This document shows positions 28,663 to 39,499 of a stretch of 64,000 nucleotides of DNA, piece by piece. The DNA is from Saturnia japonica (lineage: Eukaryota; Arthropoda; Insecta; Lepidoptera; Saturniidae), in NCBI GenBank assembly GCA_033032175.1, contig CM065328.1, forward strand, positions 13,020,690 through 13,084,689. The letters are read 5' to 3'. The position numbers and the translations under genes are program-made. The notes beneath the pieces were generated by a model, which was given only the letters and a program-made list of their open reading frames with translations, was not told the DNA's origin and did not search any database. Positions within the stretch are counted from its first letter, which is position 1, and every line of letters starts with the position of its first letter.

Positions 28663-31560
28663 ATGCAACGCAACAATGAATCAACAATTCAATTAGTATC
28701 AAAAGAACTTTTAAGTTTAATTCCCAAGTACGATGGTGATCAAAATACTTTAAATTTATTTATTAAAAAAAGTGAATATATAATCAGAAATTTTAGCGGA
28801 TCAAACAATGTTGTTCAAACTACATATGTGTTTCATGCTATAACTAGTAGATTATGTGGTAAAGCCGCTGCTCTACTAAGTGAAAGAGAAGACATAACAA
28901 CTTGGGAACAATTAAGAGCTGTTTTGATTCAACATTTTGGTGATCCTAGATCGGAAGAGTGTGTGGCAATTGAGTTGGAAAATTTAAAAATTAAAGTTGG
29001 TGAAACATATACGCAATTTTGTAACAGGATACAACAAACACGCTGCACCCTCTTCTCCAAGGTCAATTTATTAACTGATGAAGGCCTCAAAGCCGCTAAA
29101 ATGATTATCTATAATAATATGTGCTTGAATGTATTTTTATATAATTTACCAGAGGATTTAATTCGAATTGTGCGACTTAAAGGTTGTACCGTTTTAGAAA
29201 ACGCACTAAGTGTTGTCATGGAGGAGGTCAATTTTCAATATCAGTACAATTCTAAAAATAAAAATAAATCTAATATTAAACCAGTTCAACAATTTTTCAC
29301 GCCTACTTTAACAAATAATTTTAATAATAATTTCAAACCTCAACCTGCATTTGTGCCAAATACATTTAATTCCGGACAACAAAATTTTAAATTCGGAATT
29401 CCATACCAAACACAAAATAATTTTAAACCGTATAATAATAATTTTAAATTCGGTATTCCAAATCAAAATGTACAATTCAGACCTAACCTAAACCAACAAG
29501 GATATAAACCAAATTTTGGAAATAATAATTTTAAATTCGGTATTCCTAATCAACAAGGGTTCAAACCACAATTTAACAATACACAAAACCGACCTAATTT
29601 CAACATGCCAAATCAACAATTTAAATTTGGTATACCACCACAAAATCAACCTCAACGTAATCCACCTCAATTTCAGGCAAGCGATGTGTCAATGCGCACA
29701 GCTCGTCCTATTAGACAAAATATGATAGAGTCTTTAGAAATGAACGACCCTGAAATTGAATACCAAGACTATCAACCTGATTATACAGAATATGAAAATC
29801 ATTATTTCATTGACGATAATCAACAAACTGCTTATGACGATTATCATGAAAACATAGAACCTGTTGAAACTGAAGAAGCTGAGTTCGATTTTGACATAAT
29901 ATACAAGAACGGTAAACAAAATAGTAATGCTGATGCTCTATCACGAATTAAATTAAATATATTAAAGGACGATATGTCCTTACGAGTAAACGTGAGTGAC
30001 ACTGAACGATCTGAGAGTCCAATACTAATTTCAGACTCATCAGAAACGTTAACTATTCCTTCAGATTCTGATAAGACTTTAACTCACCCAATTCGTTCTC
30101 CTTCATCCAGTACTATTACTGCCTGTTCATTACCGGAAACCATACATTCTGCTGAAGATATTGATACGAATGGTATTCCCATTATTGAAGAAGCCATCGA
30201 CACAAAACCTAATCAAATCCTTATTTTTACTTGGAACAGAAACCAATTATCAATAAAAGACTTATCACATGAAAAACAAAAAATTTTGGAAGTACATTTA
30301 CCTGTAAACAACACTAACCTTGTTAAGAAATTTCTTTTAGAATATATAAAACCTAAAATTAAATATTTCTTTTACTTTGAGAGCGAAATTCACCGTAAAC
30401 AATTTACAAATGCCGTGATAAAACTATTTAAAAAAGATACCGTCAAAATATATGAATGTACTAAAAGAGTTATATACTTAGGTGATGAAAAAGAGCAACG
30501 TGCCACTATACTTGCTTATCATCAAGGTAAAACAAGTCACCGTGGAATCAAAGAAACTCTTATGAAATTAAAGCGTAATTATTTTTGGACAAATATGGAT
30601 ATAACAGTCGCTTCTGTAATCAATTCTTGTGAAACTTGTAAAACTCTAAAATATGATCGCAAACCTTTAAAACCAGAATTAATGTTAACGCAAACTCAAA
30701 CAAAACCTTTTGCTGAAATATTTATAGATATATTCTCTATAGAAGGAAGCTACTTCCTTACCATAATAGATGCTTTCAGTAAACTAGGTCAGGCTTTTGA
30801 AATATCCAATCGCTCTACACCTGAAGTAGTTCGTGCCTTAATTAAATTTTTCTCATTTTATGGCGTACCAAATAAGATCAGTGCTGATTCTGGTACTGAA
30901 TTCAACAATACACTTTTAAAAGAAACATTACAATTTTATAAAATAGAATTACACATAAGCACTCCACATAATCCTAATTCTATGGGTTTAATTGAAAGAT
31001 TCCATTCAACTATTTTAGAAATATATCGTATCGCTAAATATGAACATAAAATAACTGACGCGGCTAACGTTATGACTTATGCAATTATGTCATACAATCA
31101 AACCATTCACTCAACGACTGGTCTTACACCATTTGAAGTAGTTTTTGGACACACTGATTCTAATAGTACTTTTGAAGTAAACTTTAACAAACAATATACG
31201 CAACAATTAGTAAACGATCATATGAAACGAACGAAATATCTTTATAAATATTTAACAGACAAAGTAATTGAAAATAAAGAAAAGATTAAAACAAAACGTG
31301 GTGGTGAAACATCATTTGATATTCAAGAAGAGGACACTATATTTGTAAAAGGTGTTAATACAAGGCGAAGTAAAGATAAACCGCGTTATCAAAAAGCACA
31401 AGTATATGGTAAAATTGACAGAAATATCTGTCCTGTAAAAATGAAAACTCGAAAAACAAACGTGCCTATTAAGGATATAAAACGACCTTCGCAGGTACCT
31501 CCTCGGGCTCCTGGCTCTGATCATCAGGATTCACGCCCTTCAACTTCACAGAATCGATAA
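28663..31560 (+). CDS. Gag-integrase fusion polyprotein of the LTR element
   Basis: A single 965-codon frame starts at aaaATG. Residues 1 to about 400 are an errantivirus-type Gag without a CCHC zinc knuckle. Its C-terminal part is Asn/Gln/Pro-rich with four FKFGIP motifs. Around residue 410 Gag passes directly into the last residues of RNase H ('DIIYKNGKQN..ADALSRI'), so protease, reverse transcriptase and most of RNase H are deleted without loss of frame. Integrase follows: zinc-binding His620/His626 with Cys656/Cys659, and catalytic Asp689, Asp742 and Glu778, with the canonical 35 residues between the second Asp and Glu. Codon use is AT-rich like the rest of the element. Integrase looks intact; whether it is active in a fusion without protease is unknown. 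Confidence 0.92.
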   Translation: MQRNNESTIQLVSKELLSLIPKYDGDQNTLNLFIKKSEYIIRNFSGSNNVVQTTYVFHAITSRLCGKAAALLSEREDITTWEQLRAVLIQHFGDPRSEECVAIELENLKIKVGETYTQFCNRIQQTRCTLFSKVNLLTDEGLKAAKMIIYNNMCLNVFLYNLPEDLIRIVRLKGCTVLENALSVVMEEVNFQYQYNSKNKNKSNIKPVQQFFTPTLTNNFNNNFKPQPAFVPNTFNSGQQNFKFGIPYQTQNNFKPYNNNFKFGIPNQNVQFRPNLNQQGYKPNFGNNNFKFGIPNQQGFKPQFNNTQNRPNFNMPNQQFKFGIPPQNQPQRNPPQFQASDVSMRTARPIRQNMIESLEMNDPEIEYQDYQPDYTEYENHYFIDDNQQTAYDDYHENIEPVETEEAEFDFDIIYKNGKQNSNADALSRIKLNILKDDMSLRVNVSDTERSESPILISDSSETLTIPSDSDKTLTHPIRSPSSSTITACSLPETIHSAEDIDTNGIPIIEEAIDTKPNQILIFTWNRNQLSIKDLSHEKQKILEVHLPVNNTNLVKKFLLEYIKPKIKYFFYFESEIHRKQFTNAVIKLFKKDTVKIYECTKRVIYLGDEKEQRATILAYHQGKTSHRGIKETLMKLKRNYFWTNMDITVASVINSCETCKTLKYDRKPLKPELMLTQTQTKPFAEIFIDIFSIEGSYFLTIIDAFSKLGQAFEISNRSTPEVVRALIKFFSFYGVPNKISADSGTEFNNTLLKETLQFYKIELHISTPHNPNSMGLIERFHSTILEIYRIAKYEHKITDAANVMTYAIMSYNQTIHSTTGLTPFEVVFGHTDSNSTFEVNFNKQYTQQLVNDHMKRTKYLYKYLTDKVIENKEKIKTKRGGETSFDIQEEDTIFVKGVNTRRSKDKPRYQKAQVYGKIDRNICPVKMKTRKTNVPIKDIKRPSQVPPRAPGSDHQDSRPSTSQNR

Positions 31561-33224
31561 AAATCCCGGTATAGTCCTTGTGAAACAAGGTCAAGCTAGT
31601 GTAAGTTATGATAAGTGGACAATAATTAAGATTTTAGATTTAAGTCTGATACGTGAGGATTTAGAATTCAATATAAAAAGATATACTAAATTTAATCAAT
31701 ATTTAAAAACACATTTTGATAATGAAACATCTAATGTTCAACTTTTTAATGTAAAGCTTCAAACGAATTATGTAATGAATATTAGTATTCAAAAATTAGA
31801 ACAGTTATCTCCATCAACTAGAATTAAACGTGGACTTCTCAATCCTCTTGGATCTATTATTAAGCTTATAACTGGTAACTTAGATCATAATGATGCTTTA
31901 AGATATGAAAATATGATTGATTCTCTAACGACACGCCAAAATACACTCATTAAAAAGGTAACCTTAATATCAGATATTTCTGAATCAATGATAAAGATAA
32001 CAAATTTCACGAAGGACAATTTCATTCGAATAGATAAAGAGTTACGAGAAATAAAAAAAATTAATAAATCAAACTAATATTGATATAACTACCCATAATT
32101 TTATTAATGTTTATAATTTATTTTTCCATAATTTTCAACTACTCTACATTCGGTTGAATGAAATTGAAACTTCTCTGGCATTCAGTAAATTAAAAATATT
32201 ACACCAATCTCTTATAAACTCAAATGAATTATTAGAATTGTTAAAAAAGATAGAGAAATTCTACAAACTTGTGTATCCAGTAAGTTATGACAATTTAGTT
32301 AAAATAGAGCAATGTATAGAGCTTAAAGCTTATACAAAAGGAAGTCAAATAACATTCATTTTAGATATACCAATAATTAGAGATGAAATTTATACATACT
32401 ACAGAGCAATTCCAATACCTATGACCAATCCTTCTAATCATACCACCATCATTATTCCTAAATTTCCTTACCTATTAGTAAAAGGGTCTAAATTTGTCTC
32501 GCTCACTTTACCTTGTAATGAACTTCACGACGAAATGTTCCTGTGTCACGAGGATGATTCTCGAACAACTTCAGAAGACACTTGCATAACAGCATTAATT
32601 CAATTTTCTTCGAATACGAGTTCTTGTCATCCAGTACCAGTTGAAATCAAGACCATTAAGATACAACCAATTGGAAAAGAGAGATGGATTCTTCATAGTA
32701 ACGCTGAGAATATATTATCAAAAATTTGTAACGACGAAATAACGAAAGAAAATATAGAAGGGACATACTTCCTCGTCCTAGATGACCATTGCGATGTTAA
32801 AATTGGTGAAATTACGCTAAAAGCTCACCATATTACTACGAGTAATTTGAAGATGTCAAAATTACCGATTATTAATCTTCCCGAAATAACAATTACTGAG
32901 CAACAATTGCAACGTGAACCCATCAATTTGGATAACAGTGAATTAATAAATCTTCAACATTTAAATAATCTTTTAAAAATCAGTGAAAGTGAACTAAAAA
33001 CATCAAGTGAAAGAATTATTAATGTAAAAAGTGTTAGTGCCGGAACTTTATTGTTATATGTGATTATATTTCTATTAATTCTTGTATTCTTAGTATATAA
33101 GCTCAGTTTTTGTAAAAATTATTGCTATCGAAATAATCATAGTGATAATCATCCCTCTGATAATTTCGAACTTGAGGGGGGAGGAGTTATGCAGTCTGTA
33201 CCCTCTCTTATTACGTCTTGTTAA
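31495..33224 (+). pseudogene. Envelope (env) of the LTR element, one frameshift
   Basis: The first part (from about 31,495, in frame with 31,580-32,077) overlaps the end of the Gag-integrase frame. It starts behind an acceptor-like 'ttcgcag' at 31,488-31,494, matching the spliced env mRNA of errantiviruses, and its first residues form a hydrophobic leader. It carries an RIKR furin-type site followed by a glycine-led hydrophobic segment, as in insect F-type fusion glycoproteins. The second part reads in another frame up to 33,224, with Cys-rich ectodomain sequence and a transmembrane segment at about 33,035-33,105. The frame changes near the A-run at 32,051-32,060. The stop lies inside the 3' LTR. 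Unless a ribosome slips or the base is misread, the protein is broken. Confidence 0.85.
33173..33184 (+). other. Polypurine tract
   Basis: 'tgaggggggaggag' directly precedes the 3' LTR and would prime plus-strand DNA synthesis. Confidence 0.85.
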
Positions 33225-33491
33225 TTGGTACATACGTTAGAAATGCTGATGTTACGTTTTTAACCCATATTATGTCTGCAAACTACTGATAGACACCTGG
33301 TGTTTTGACTGAATGTATTGCGACATATTTCTCATTATTTCATAGTAAACAGCCCCACTTTGTGTTTATAGAATAAGAGTTTATAAAAGAGACATTTGTA
33401 ACAAATAAAAGCATTCTTAATAAAGCTTCTTGAGAATCAGTCTTGTCGTAGACTTTTTAAAAACCCTCGGCAGTGCTCCCGAAATTTAACT
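33185..33491 (+). repeat. 3' LTR
   Basis: Same length and, read base by base, the same sequence as the 5' LTR. The env reading frame ends 40 bp inside it. Confidence 0.95.
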
Positions 33492-33536
33492 ATCTACAGA
33501 TATACCGAGATTAATGTTTACGTCTGTTTAAACACA

Positions 33537-34034
33537 TCTATATAATTAATTAAAATTGAAGTGTCTGTTTGTAATGTCAAAATAACAGATTTTTACTAAA
33601 TGCATATGAAAGTATATAAGTACGATACCTAAACCAAAAACACATTTTTTAAATTTTTGTCTGTCTGTCTGTTTGTTCCGGGTAATCTCCGAAACGGTTG
33701 AACGGATTTTGACGGGACTTTCACTGATATATAGCTGATATTATAGGGAGTAACTTAGGCCACTTTTATTTTAGAAAATAATTAGGTTTCCGCAAAAATA
33801 AAAATAAAAGCTGGTCATGGTGAATCATTTCGGGCGCTTAAATGGCTTACGCTGAGTAAACCATAAGAGATATAGCAAATTAATCTACTACACATTTGTA
33901 GGCATTAAAAAGACCTACAAAAACTTAGGGAAAGTATACGTCTATCTTCCAAGGAACACCCACAACTAGTATTTCTGTCTTTAAAATAGCCGGGAGCGTG
34001 GGAGCAAGATTCGCGCGCCCACGGGCATATCTAG
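33537..34034 (+). mobile_element. Helitron-like family A copy 8, both termini visible
   Basis: It starts TCTATATAATT after A and ends ..CTAG before T, exactly the Helitron pattern (5'-TC, CTRR-3', insertion between A and T, no target duplication). This copy justifies the class call for the family. It lies 45 bp beyond the LTR element. Confidence 0.7.
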
Positions 34035-34289
34035 TCTATAATAAATATTCAGTAATAATAGCGGCATACAAATGTCTCACGGTTCGACTGTACGAGCATA
34101 ACCGCATCGCCAGCCTACAACTTATTGGCGATTACAAACGCCGAGAAATCAACAAGACTATATTTCCCCTACACAGGATGGAACTACAAGAACATTTCTC
34201 AAGCGTTCAGGTTTCTTCACGATATTTTCCTTGACCGTTAGTCGATACTTAGTGTTATCTAAGTAAGTATTTGTTTAAGCTGGTGAGCA
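34035..34289. other. Short intergenic gap
   Basis: No feature recognised. Confidence 0.5.
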
Positions 34290-34690
34290 CAGCACAATCC
34301 AAACACAACGGCAATTTAAATCCATCGACGGTCACCACTGTCATCCCAGTCTGCATAAGTATCTCTTCCCGTTACGCTTAAAGGACCTGATGTCGTGAGA
34401 AGGATCCACAGCTTCACGGTACAAAGATAAGTCATAGAGAACTTTTTAGTTCGTGCCGAGATAGAGGTTAACGTAAAACAGTGTCTCCGAAGTCCAGTGC
34501 GTGTGGTTCTGTTGCAGAAAGGAGAGGAGGGAATTGAATTGAACAGCTCTTCAGAACACTCACCATGACACAGACGGCAGAACACGCTCAGCGAAGCGAT
34601 GTTCCAGCTCGATGTATTTGGTAACGTCTGCATCATTAACAATGCGAACAGCCCGTCTCTGCAATCTGCCCAGAGTATCGATAAGGTATT
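34290..34690 (-). pseudogene. LINE fragment: end of reverse-transcriptase ORF
   Basis: Read on the minus strand it encodes pieces such as 'HGECSEELFNSIP' preceded by an 'RRAVRIV'-like stretch. These are typical of the C-terminal end of jockey-clade reverse-transcriptase proteins in Lepidoptera. Stops and shifts break it. The same region is present on the plus strand at 62,480-63,375. Confidence 0.7.
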
Positions 34691-37254
34691 TTGCGGATCT
34701 GTCCCGAAGAAATCCGAAAAATTCGTTCACTTCGTCAATTTCAAAGTAACTTTTATTCTACTAGGTTTCATTAAATATTACTGTTTTAAGAACCTAAACG
34801 CACAATATTTATCGGAATCAACCACTTTACATGATTATAGGTGGATACGTCATTTAGTAACAGGAGCGGATTTAAGGGAGGACAACAGAGGCTTCAGCCT
34901 TAGGACCCCCTAAACGAAGGGATCTACAACATAAGTTGTAGAAAAAAAAACAGCACCCGTTTTTTAATTTAAAATAAAAATTATGAAAAACGCGCCATTA
35001 TGATCCCCTGACGTAATCATTCATTTTAAATGTCATTTTGTATTATAACAGTGGCAACTCCCGCAAGAGTTTAAAGTTCATATTTCCTGAACGGTGACGT
35101 CACATTTTCTAATCAGAGTTTCAAATCACGTGACTCACAGATAAAAAAGATTCAATTTTCTTAAATAAATAAACAATTATTTTTTCCAGATTTGTATTGA
35201 TTTTGACTTTTTATCTATAGACCAATATTATTCTATACCTAATTTACTTTAATTTTTAAACATACCTACAGTCAACTCGCGGATTATATTTTGAGGCTTC
35301 GTCTTTATACTTGAATACCTAATGATCCATCTTAATTGCTACAGGATTTCCTAACATATAAATTCGTCATTAGGTACTAAAACAAAATTAAAAAATACCA
35401 GACTATTTGCTTTGATAACTAACCTATAACGTCGAATGAAAAAAACTCAATTAAAGTTGCCTAACTTACACGTATTTGTATCGTAAGTTAAACATTTCTA
35501 CTTCAAATTAAGGTGATTTTTCTAAATACCTAATTACTTTATGAAAGAAATTAAGATTTATAGTTTTCGCTACTGCCGTAATGCTCGCAGAGCGCATATA
35601 GCTGGTGCGGCCGGCTGCCGGCTGCGGACTAATATATATAATTAGAGAAAATGTAAAAAACGTACTTTCTATGAAGTCAACCTATATTACTTATATAGGT
35701 AATTATTTACAATATGTAATTAATAACTAATGTCAAAATTAGTTCTCTGGACACTTGTTGGCGATTCAAATCGCCTCAAACAGCTGTAATTATGGAACAG
35801 CCAGTCCAGTGATATTTATACAGGTCAGGACATTCATTTATGTAGGGGGTTAGAATATTTATTACAGGTATTCTTATTATTTGTAATAATTATTAAGATG
35901 ACAATTAAGCAGTGAGTTAAATACTTATGTTTAAATCGGTTAACAGTCGTCCAACTCTAGATCATGAAAGCATTCTGTCCTGATCTAGATCCAATGAGAG
36001 TGTTCCATTAGTGGATTAATGAATAGTTATGTGATACTTACAGTGACATCTGTTGTCCAGTAGCGTAACTAGTTATCATTTCATAATTTCATTTCATTTG
36101 TGGTTTTGACTATGCGCTACTAGATGGTACAAAACATAATTAAGTAACTTAAATTACTATGTTGTTACTCTGTTAAATTATCAGCGAAATCATTTTTGTT
36201 AGACTGATAACTTAATTTTATTTTAGTTTGATTTCACATTTTCACATAATATGTGTAACATTTACATAAATATTACACATTATATTTGGTGATGTCAAAT
36301 AATAAATACAGATACTTAATGTGTTCACTGGGTAGAGCTAAATAATCATTAATCTAAATTTTCAGTTAAATAGAGCAATTGGACATTTGTTGGCACCTTA
36401 CCCACTATGACAATCCAAAACAATGAAGTCTAGAATAAAAGTTAAATAGCGTCATACACGGACCAATACGGAACTAAAAATTACATTGTAATGTAGGTAT
36501 TGTTTGAAGATTTATTGTAAAATACTTATAGATTTTTATATTTAATTCGAATTACAACTGACACAAACACACAAAAAACGAAACATTTGCCGCTTAGCAA
36601 CTGTAGGTACTCGTGATGCTGTGTTCAGGCCTGAAGCGTGTGTTTCACAACACGCTGTAGCACACCAGGCCTTTAAAATAATTACTCTAATATCGCTTTC
36701 CTGTAGGTAGTTGCTCTTCTCCACAAAATTATCTAGAACTTGTCGTGGCGTATCGAGCGTCCAGTTATCTTTCCACTTCTGTTATATGTGTTTCTCAACA
36801 ACTGTCTTTCCTCGTCAACCATTCTTAGCACATACTCATTCGTAAGCCTTTCTGTCCAACTGATCTTAGACGAAGTTAACGTAGCTTTCTCCATCAAGTG
36901 AAGAGTATAGTGGGAGTCGTGCCATATTAAGTGATAAAAAGAAAGGCGATGGTAGAGGATAGAGAGGACGACAAGACTGGAGTTCTTAAATTAGAGAAGA
37001 TGCAGTTGCTCACATGGAGTAGAAACACGTAATATTAGCAATGCCCTATGGCTTTATCCGTTATAAAAAGCCTATCAATAGTTCAAGAGTACGAAAACCT
37101 GTGCAAAATATCACTGATTAAGTAAGTTTAAGGCACGTGACTTAACATTACTTAAAACACACAACATCGCGACCGGATGAACAGTAATAACAACACGGCT
37201 CAGGTTTACTAACAAACCGACATATCGAACTAACAGCGAATTCATACCACCGAG
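34691..37254. other. Intergenic, nothing recognised
   Basis: Long AT-rich interval with no domain-bearing frame. 36,900-37,030 reads like decayed LINE sequence ('gacgacaagactggagttct') but is too short to classify. Confidence 0.5.
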
Positions 37255-37256
37255 TC

Positions 37257-37292
37257 AGTTGCAACGGAACCTTCAAGCAGTTCTACATACAG
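37257..37292 (+). promoter_or_regulatory. Probable transcription start and non-coding exon 1 of the secreted-protein gene
   Basis: 'gagTCAGTTgc' at 37,253-37,261 matches the arthropod initiator TCAGT. 36 bp later CAG|GTGAGA is a good donor (37,293). The acceptor 'tatttcag' at 37,781-37,788 lies 8 bp before the ATG. No TATA box is evident at -30. Confidence 0.5.
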
Positions 37293-37427
37293 GTGAGAGA
37301 TTTGAACCAATGTAATTCAAACAATATCATATAAACCTATATACAGTAGAGTGGAGTTCTTTGCAGCAAATCATTTTAGCACTTTGTTATAGATTTGTAA
37401 GTCTGATTTTATATATATATATATAAC

Positions 37428-37660
37428 TATGGTGGCAAAAAAACGTACTGCCCGCCTGATGGTAATCGGTTACCGTAGACTACAGAAGCTTGTAACACTA
37501 TAGATACCACTAGCGCGTCGCCAACCTTGAACCCCGCTTTCCCAAGGAGCTCTGGTAACCTTGCTCACCGCAAGAACGTAAGCACACGAACAGCATTATT
37601 TGGCGGCAATCTTCTGTAGGGTGGGAACGTATTTCAGCAGTCTGGTTGCCCCAACGTAGA
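37428..37660 (+). repeat. Interspersed repeat family C, copy 2 (in 5' UTR intron)
   Basis: 'cgcctgatggtaatcggtta' and 'tagactacagaagcttgtaa' match the other copies. It lies behind a (TA)n run at about 37,412-37,426. Confidence 0.6.
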
Positions 37661-37796
37661 GGTAAACCTTCCAAGGAATTTATCTGTCCTCTACCTCCCT
37701 TACAAATATCTCAACTAATGTTTTAACTATTTTACTAATCGACTGATTTTGTTACTAATAAAATATATATCTTAAAATTTTATTTCAGAAAACAAC

Positions 37797-38753
37797 ATGA
37801 AAAATACCACCTTCAAATTCGTATTTCTATTATCGCTGTATCTAACCACAAGCCAAGCAATGGTTATGAGAAACAACGCTTTGATAAACAAAATGGTATC
37901 ACACTTTCAAGGGAAAGCCAGTGACTTATCGATTGAAACGATGAAAACAAGACAAAATACACAAGAAAGGCAGAATATGCAAGACGGTCAAAAACCACAG
38001 AAAGTGTTGTCGTTAATGCAAAACGTTTTATGCAGAAATTTTCCTTCGATACCCTGTAACCTGATAGTACAAGACGAAACATTGAAAAAACTCATAGAAA
38101 AATCGATTCAACAAATAAAATATAAAAGATTCGCTTTGGAGAAAACGACACCGCCTTCCGGAGCACATTTAACTCTATTCCCAATCGTCAATAGCGAGGA
38201 TTTATCCAATTTTTTACAAGTGAGCGATACAGGGTACTACAAAGAGAAACATAAACAAAAAAAGAGTGTAACGCAAGACAACCGCTCGCACGAGAGGACT
38301 AAACGTAAGAAAAACAAGAAAGAATCGAAAGTAATACCTGTTTATAACGGACGCAAGAAGATTCGTAGATTCTATCCTCACAAAATAAAATACAAAGACA
38401 AGTCTGTCAAAAGTTACAGGGGAGACTTCACTGAATATTCGGAGGAGAAACTTTCCATGTCAGTTGAGCAACCTGATCGGAACCTCCCCAGGAAGATAAC
38501 TTTCCAGCCTGAAGAACCTTCCGTTTGGAGAATCGATTATATGAAGCACGGTGAACCAAGTTTGAATATGTTCGGATATGACACTGATAGGCTGAAGGGG
38601 AAGATCATGAAGACTGGCCCAAACGTGATCGTTGACGAGAACGTTCTAGAACAAGTGTCTAGAAAGGACGTCTTACATCCAGACGTTTATATAAAAAAGA
38701 ATTTCGCTAGGAAAAACAATGTCGATGTTAATTCTGAAGGCATTATGGATTAA
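37797..38753 (+). CDS. Secreted basic protein, unrecognised family
   Basis: A 318-residue uninterrupted frame begins with a clear signal peptide (hydrophobic 'FVFLLSLYLTTSQA', predicted cleavage near residue 21). The mature part is Lys/Arg-rich. It has only two cysteines, close together (in 'LCRNFPSIPC'), a polybasic stretch 'ERTKRKKNKKESK' near residue 165 that could be a proprotein convertase site, and a Trp-containing, less charged C-terminal third ('VWRIDYMKHGEPSL'). A splice acceptor 8 bp before the ATG implies a 5' UTR intron. A polyadenylation signal AATAAA lies at 38,987-38,992. Codon use and frame integrity argue for a functional gene. I recognise no family; a lineage-restricted secreted factor or prohormone-like protein is possible, but that is only inference. 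Confidence 0.8.
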   Translation: MKNTTFKFVFLLSLYLTTSQAMVMRNNALINKMVSHFQGKASDLSIETMKTRQNTQERQNMQDGQKPQKVLSLMQNVLCRNFPSIPCNLIVQDETLKKLIEKSIQQIKYKRFALEKTTPPSGAHLTLFPIVNSEDLSNFLQVSDTGYYKEKHKQKKSVTQDNRSHERTKRKKNKKESKVIPVYNGRKKIRRFYPHKIKYKDKSVKSYRGDFTEYSEEKLSMSVEQPDRNLPRKITFQPEEPSVWRIDYMKHGEPSLNMFGYDTDRLKGKIMKTGPNVIVDENVLEQVSRKDVLHPDVYIKKNFARKNNVDVNSEGIMD

Positions 38754-38992
38754 ATTTTATTGTTAATCATTTTTATTTTCTTTAACCTAACCTTGGCTTT
38801 AAAATCCAGATGTGTTTCAGCAAATTATTAAGTCCTGTACAAAATACTTTTTTTTTTATTCATTGGAGTTTGTTCATTATTGGTGTATAACAGCCCCAAT
38901 ATATGGAAAAGTATCAATCCTTATTTGGTTGAGGCCGATTTGATTATCCAGGGGAGCTTGTGGCGACGCCCGATAATATTTATATAAATAAA

Positions 38993-39499
38993 AGCTACAT
39001 TATTAAAAATGAAACAAAAAACCCGACTGCAACAAAAATACTTGACTAAAAAAATATTTTTCTATTTTTGTTTCTTGTTTGATTCCCAGACGTCGTACTT
39101 AATAATTATATAGCCTATATTTCTCCCACAATTAAGACTAATCTAAGCCTAAGGCGTGTAGGCAGGGCCTAACAACACCTCGTGTAATAAAATCCATCAA
39201 ACTATTTAGGCTACACAGCGTGACAAAGAAATAAACATATCTATATACATACGCCCGAAGATCATGAAACCCCCTTTCTCGCAGTCGGGTGATTAAAAAA
39301 ACACTAATTGCTTTATTATTATTAACAGGAATTTCTCCTACTAAAATAACATTTTTGCTTGTAGATGTTTTGTTCAATAAATAATGAAACGACACCTAAA
39401 TCCAACGAGCTTCTTTCTGCTATTGTTCCACTTACAATATACACTAGGCTTCTTTAGAATACTTAACTTGGGTTACTATTTTAAATGTAATCTAATACA
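38993..39499. other. Intergenic, nothing recognised
   Basis: AT-rich; short frames only. Confidence 0.5.

Larger units (their letters stand above)
27750..33491 (+). mobile_element. Errantivirus-type LTR retroelement, non-autonomous (5742 bp)
   Basis: Two 307-bp LTRs (27,750-28,056 and 33,185-33,491) read identical by eye and have AGTTA...TAACT ends. ATCT flanks both sides (27,746-27,749 and 33,492-33,495) as a 4-bp target duplication, as expected for gypsy/errantivirus elements. Inside are a primer-binding site, a hairpin-rich leader, a 965-codon Gag-integrase frame, an envelope frame with one break, and a purine tract. Protease, reverse transcriptase and most of RNase H are gone, so the copy must have depended on enzymes from another element. 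Identical LTRs mean a recent insertion. Confidence 0.93.

Noticed and set aside
29488..29919. Minus-strand and second-frame open stretches within gag
   Set aside because: Shadows produced by the low-complexity Asn/Gln-rich coding sequence.
27750..33491. An infectious retrovirus or captured host gene
   Set aside because: Pol lacks protease, RT and most of RNase H and env is frameshifted; the LTRs show it is a mobile element copy rather than a domesticated gene.
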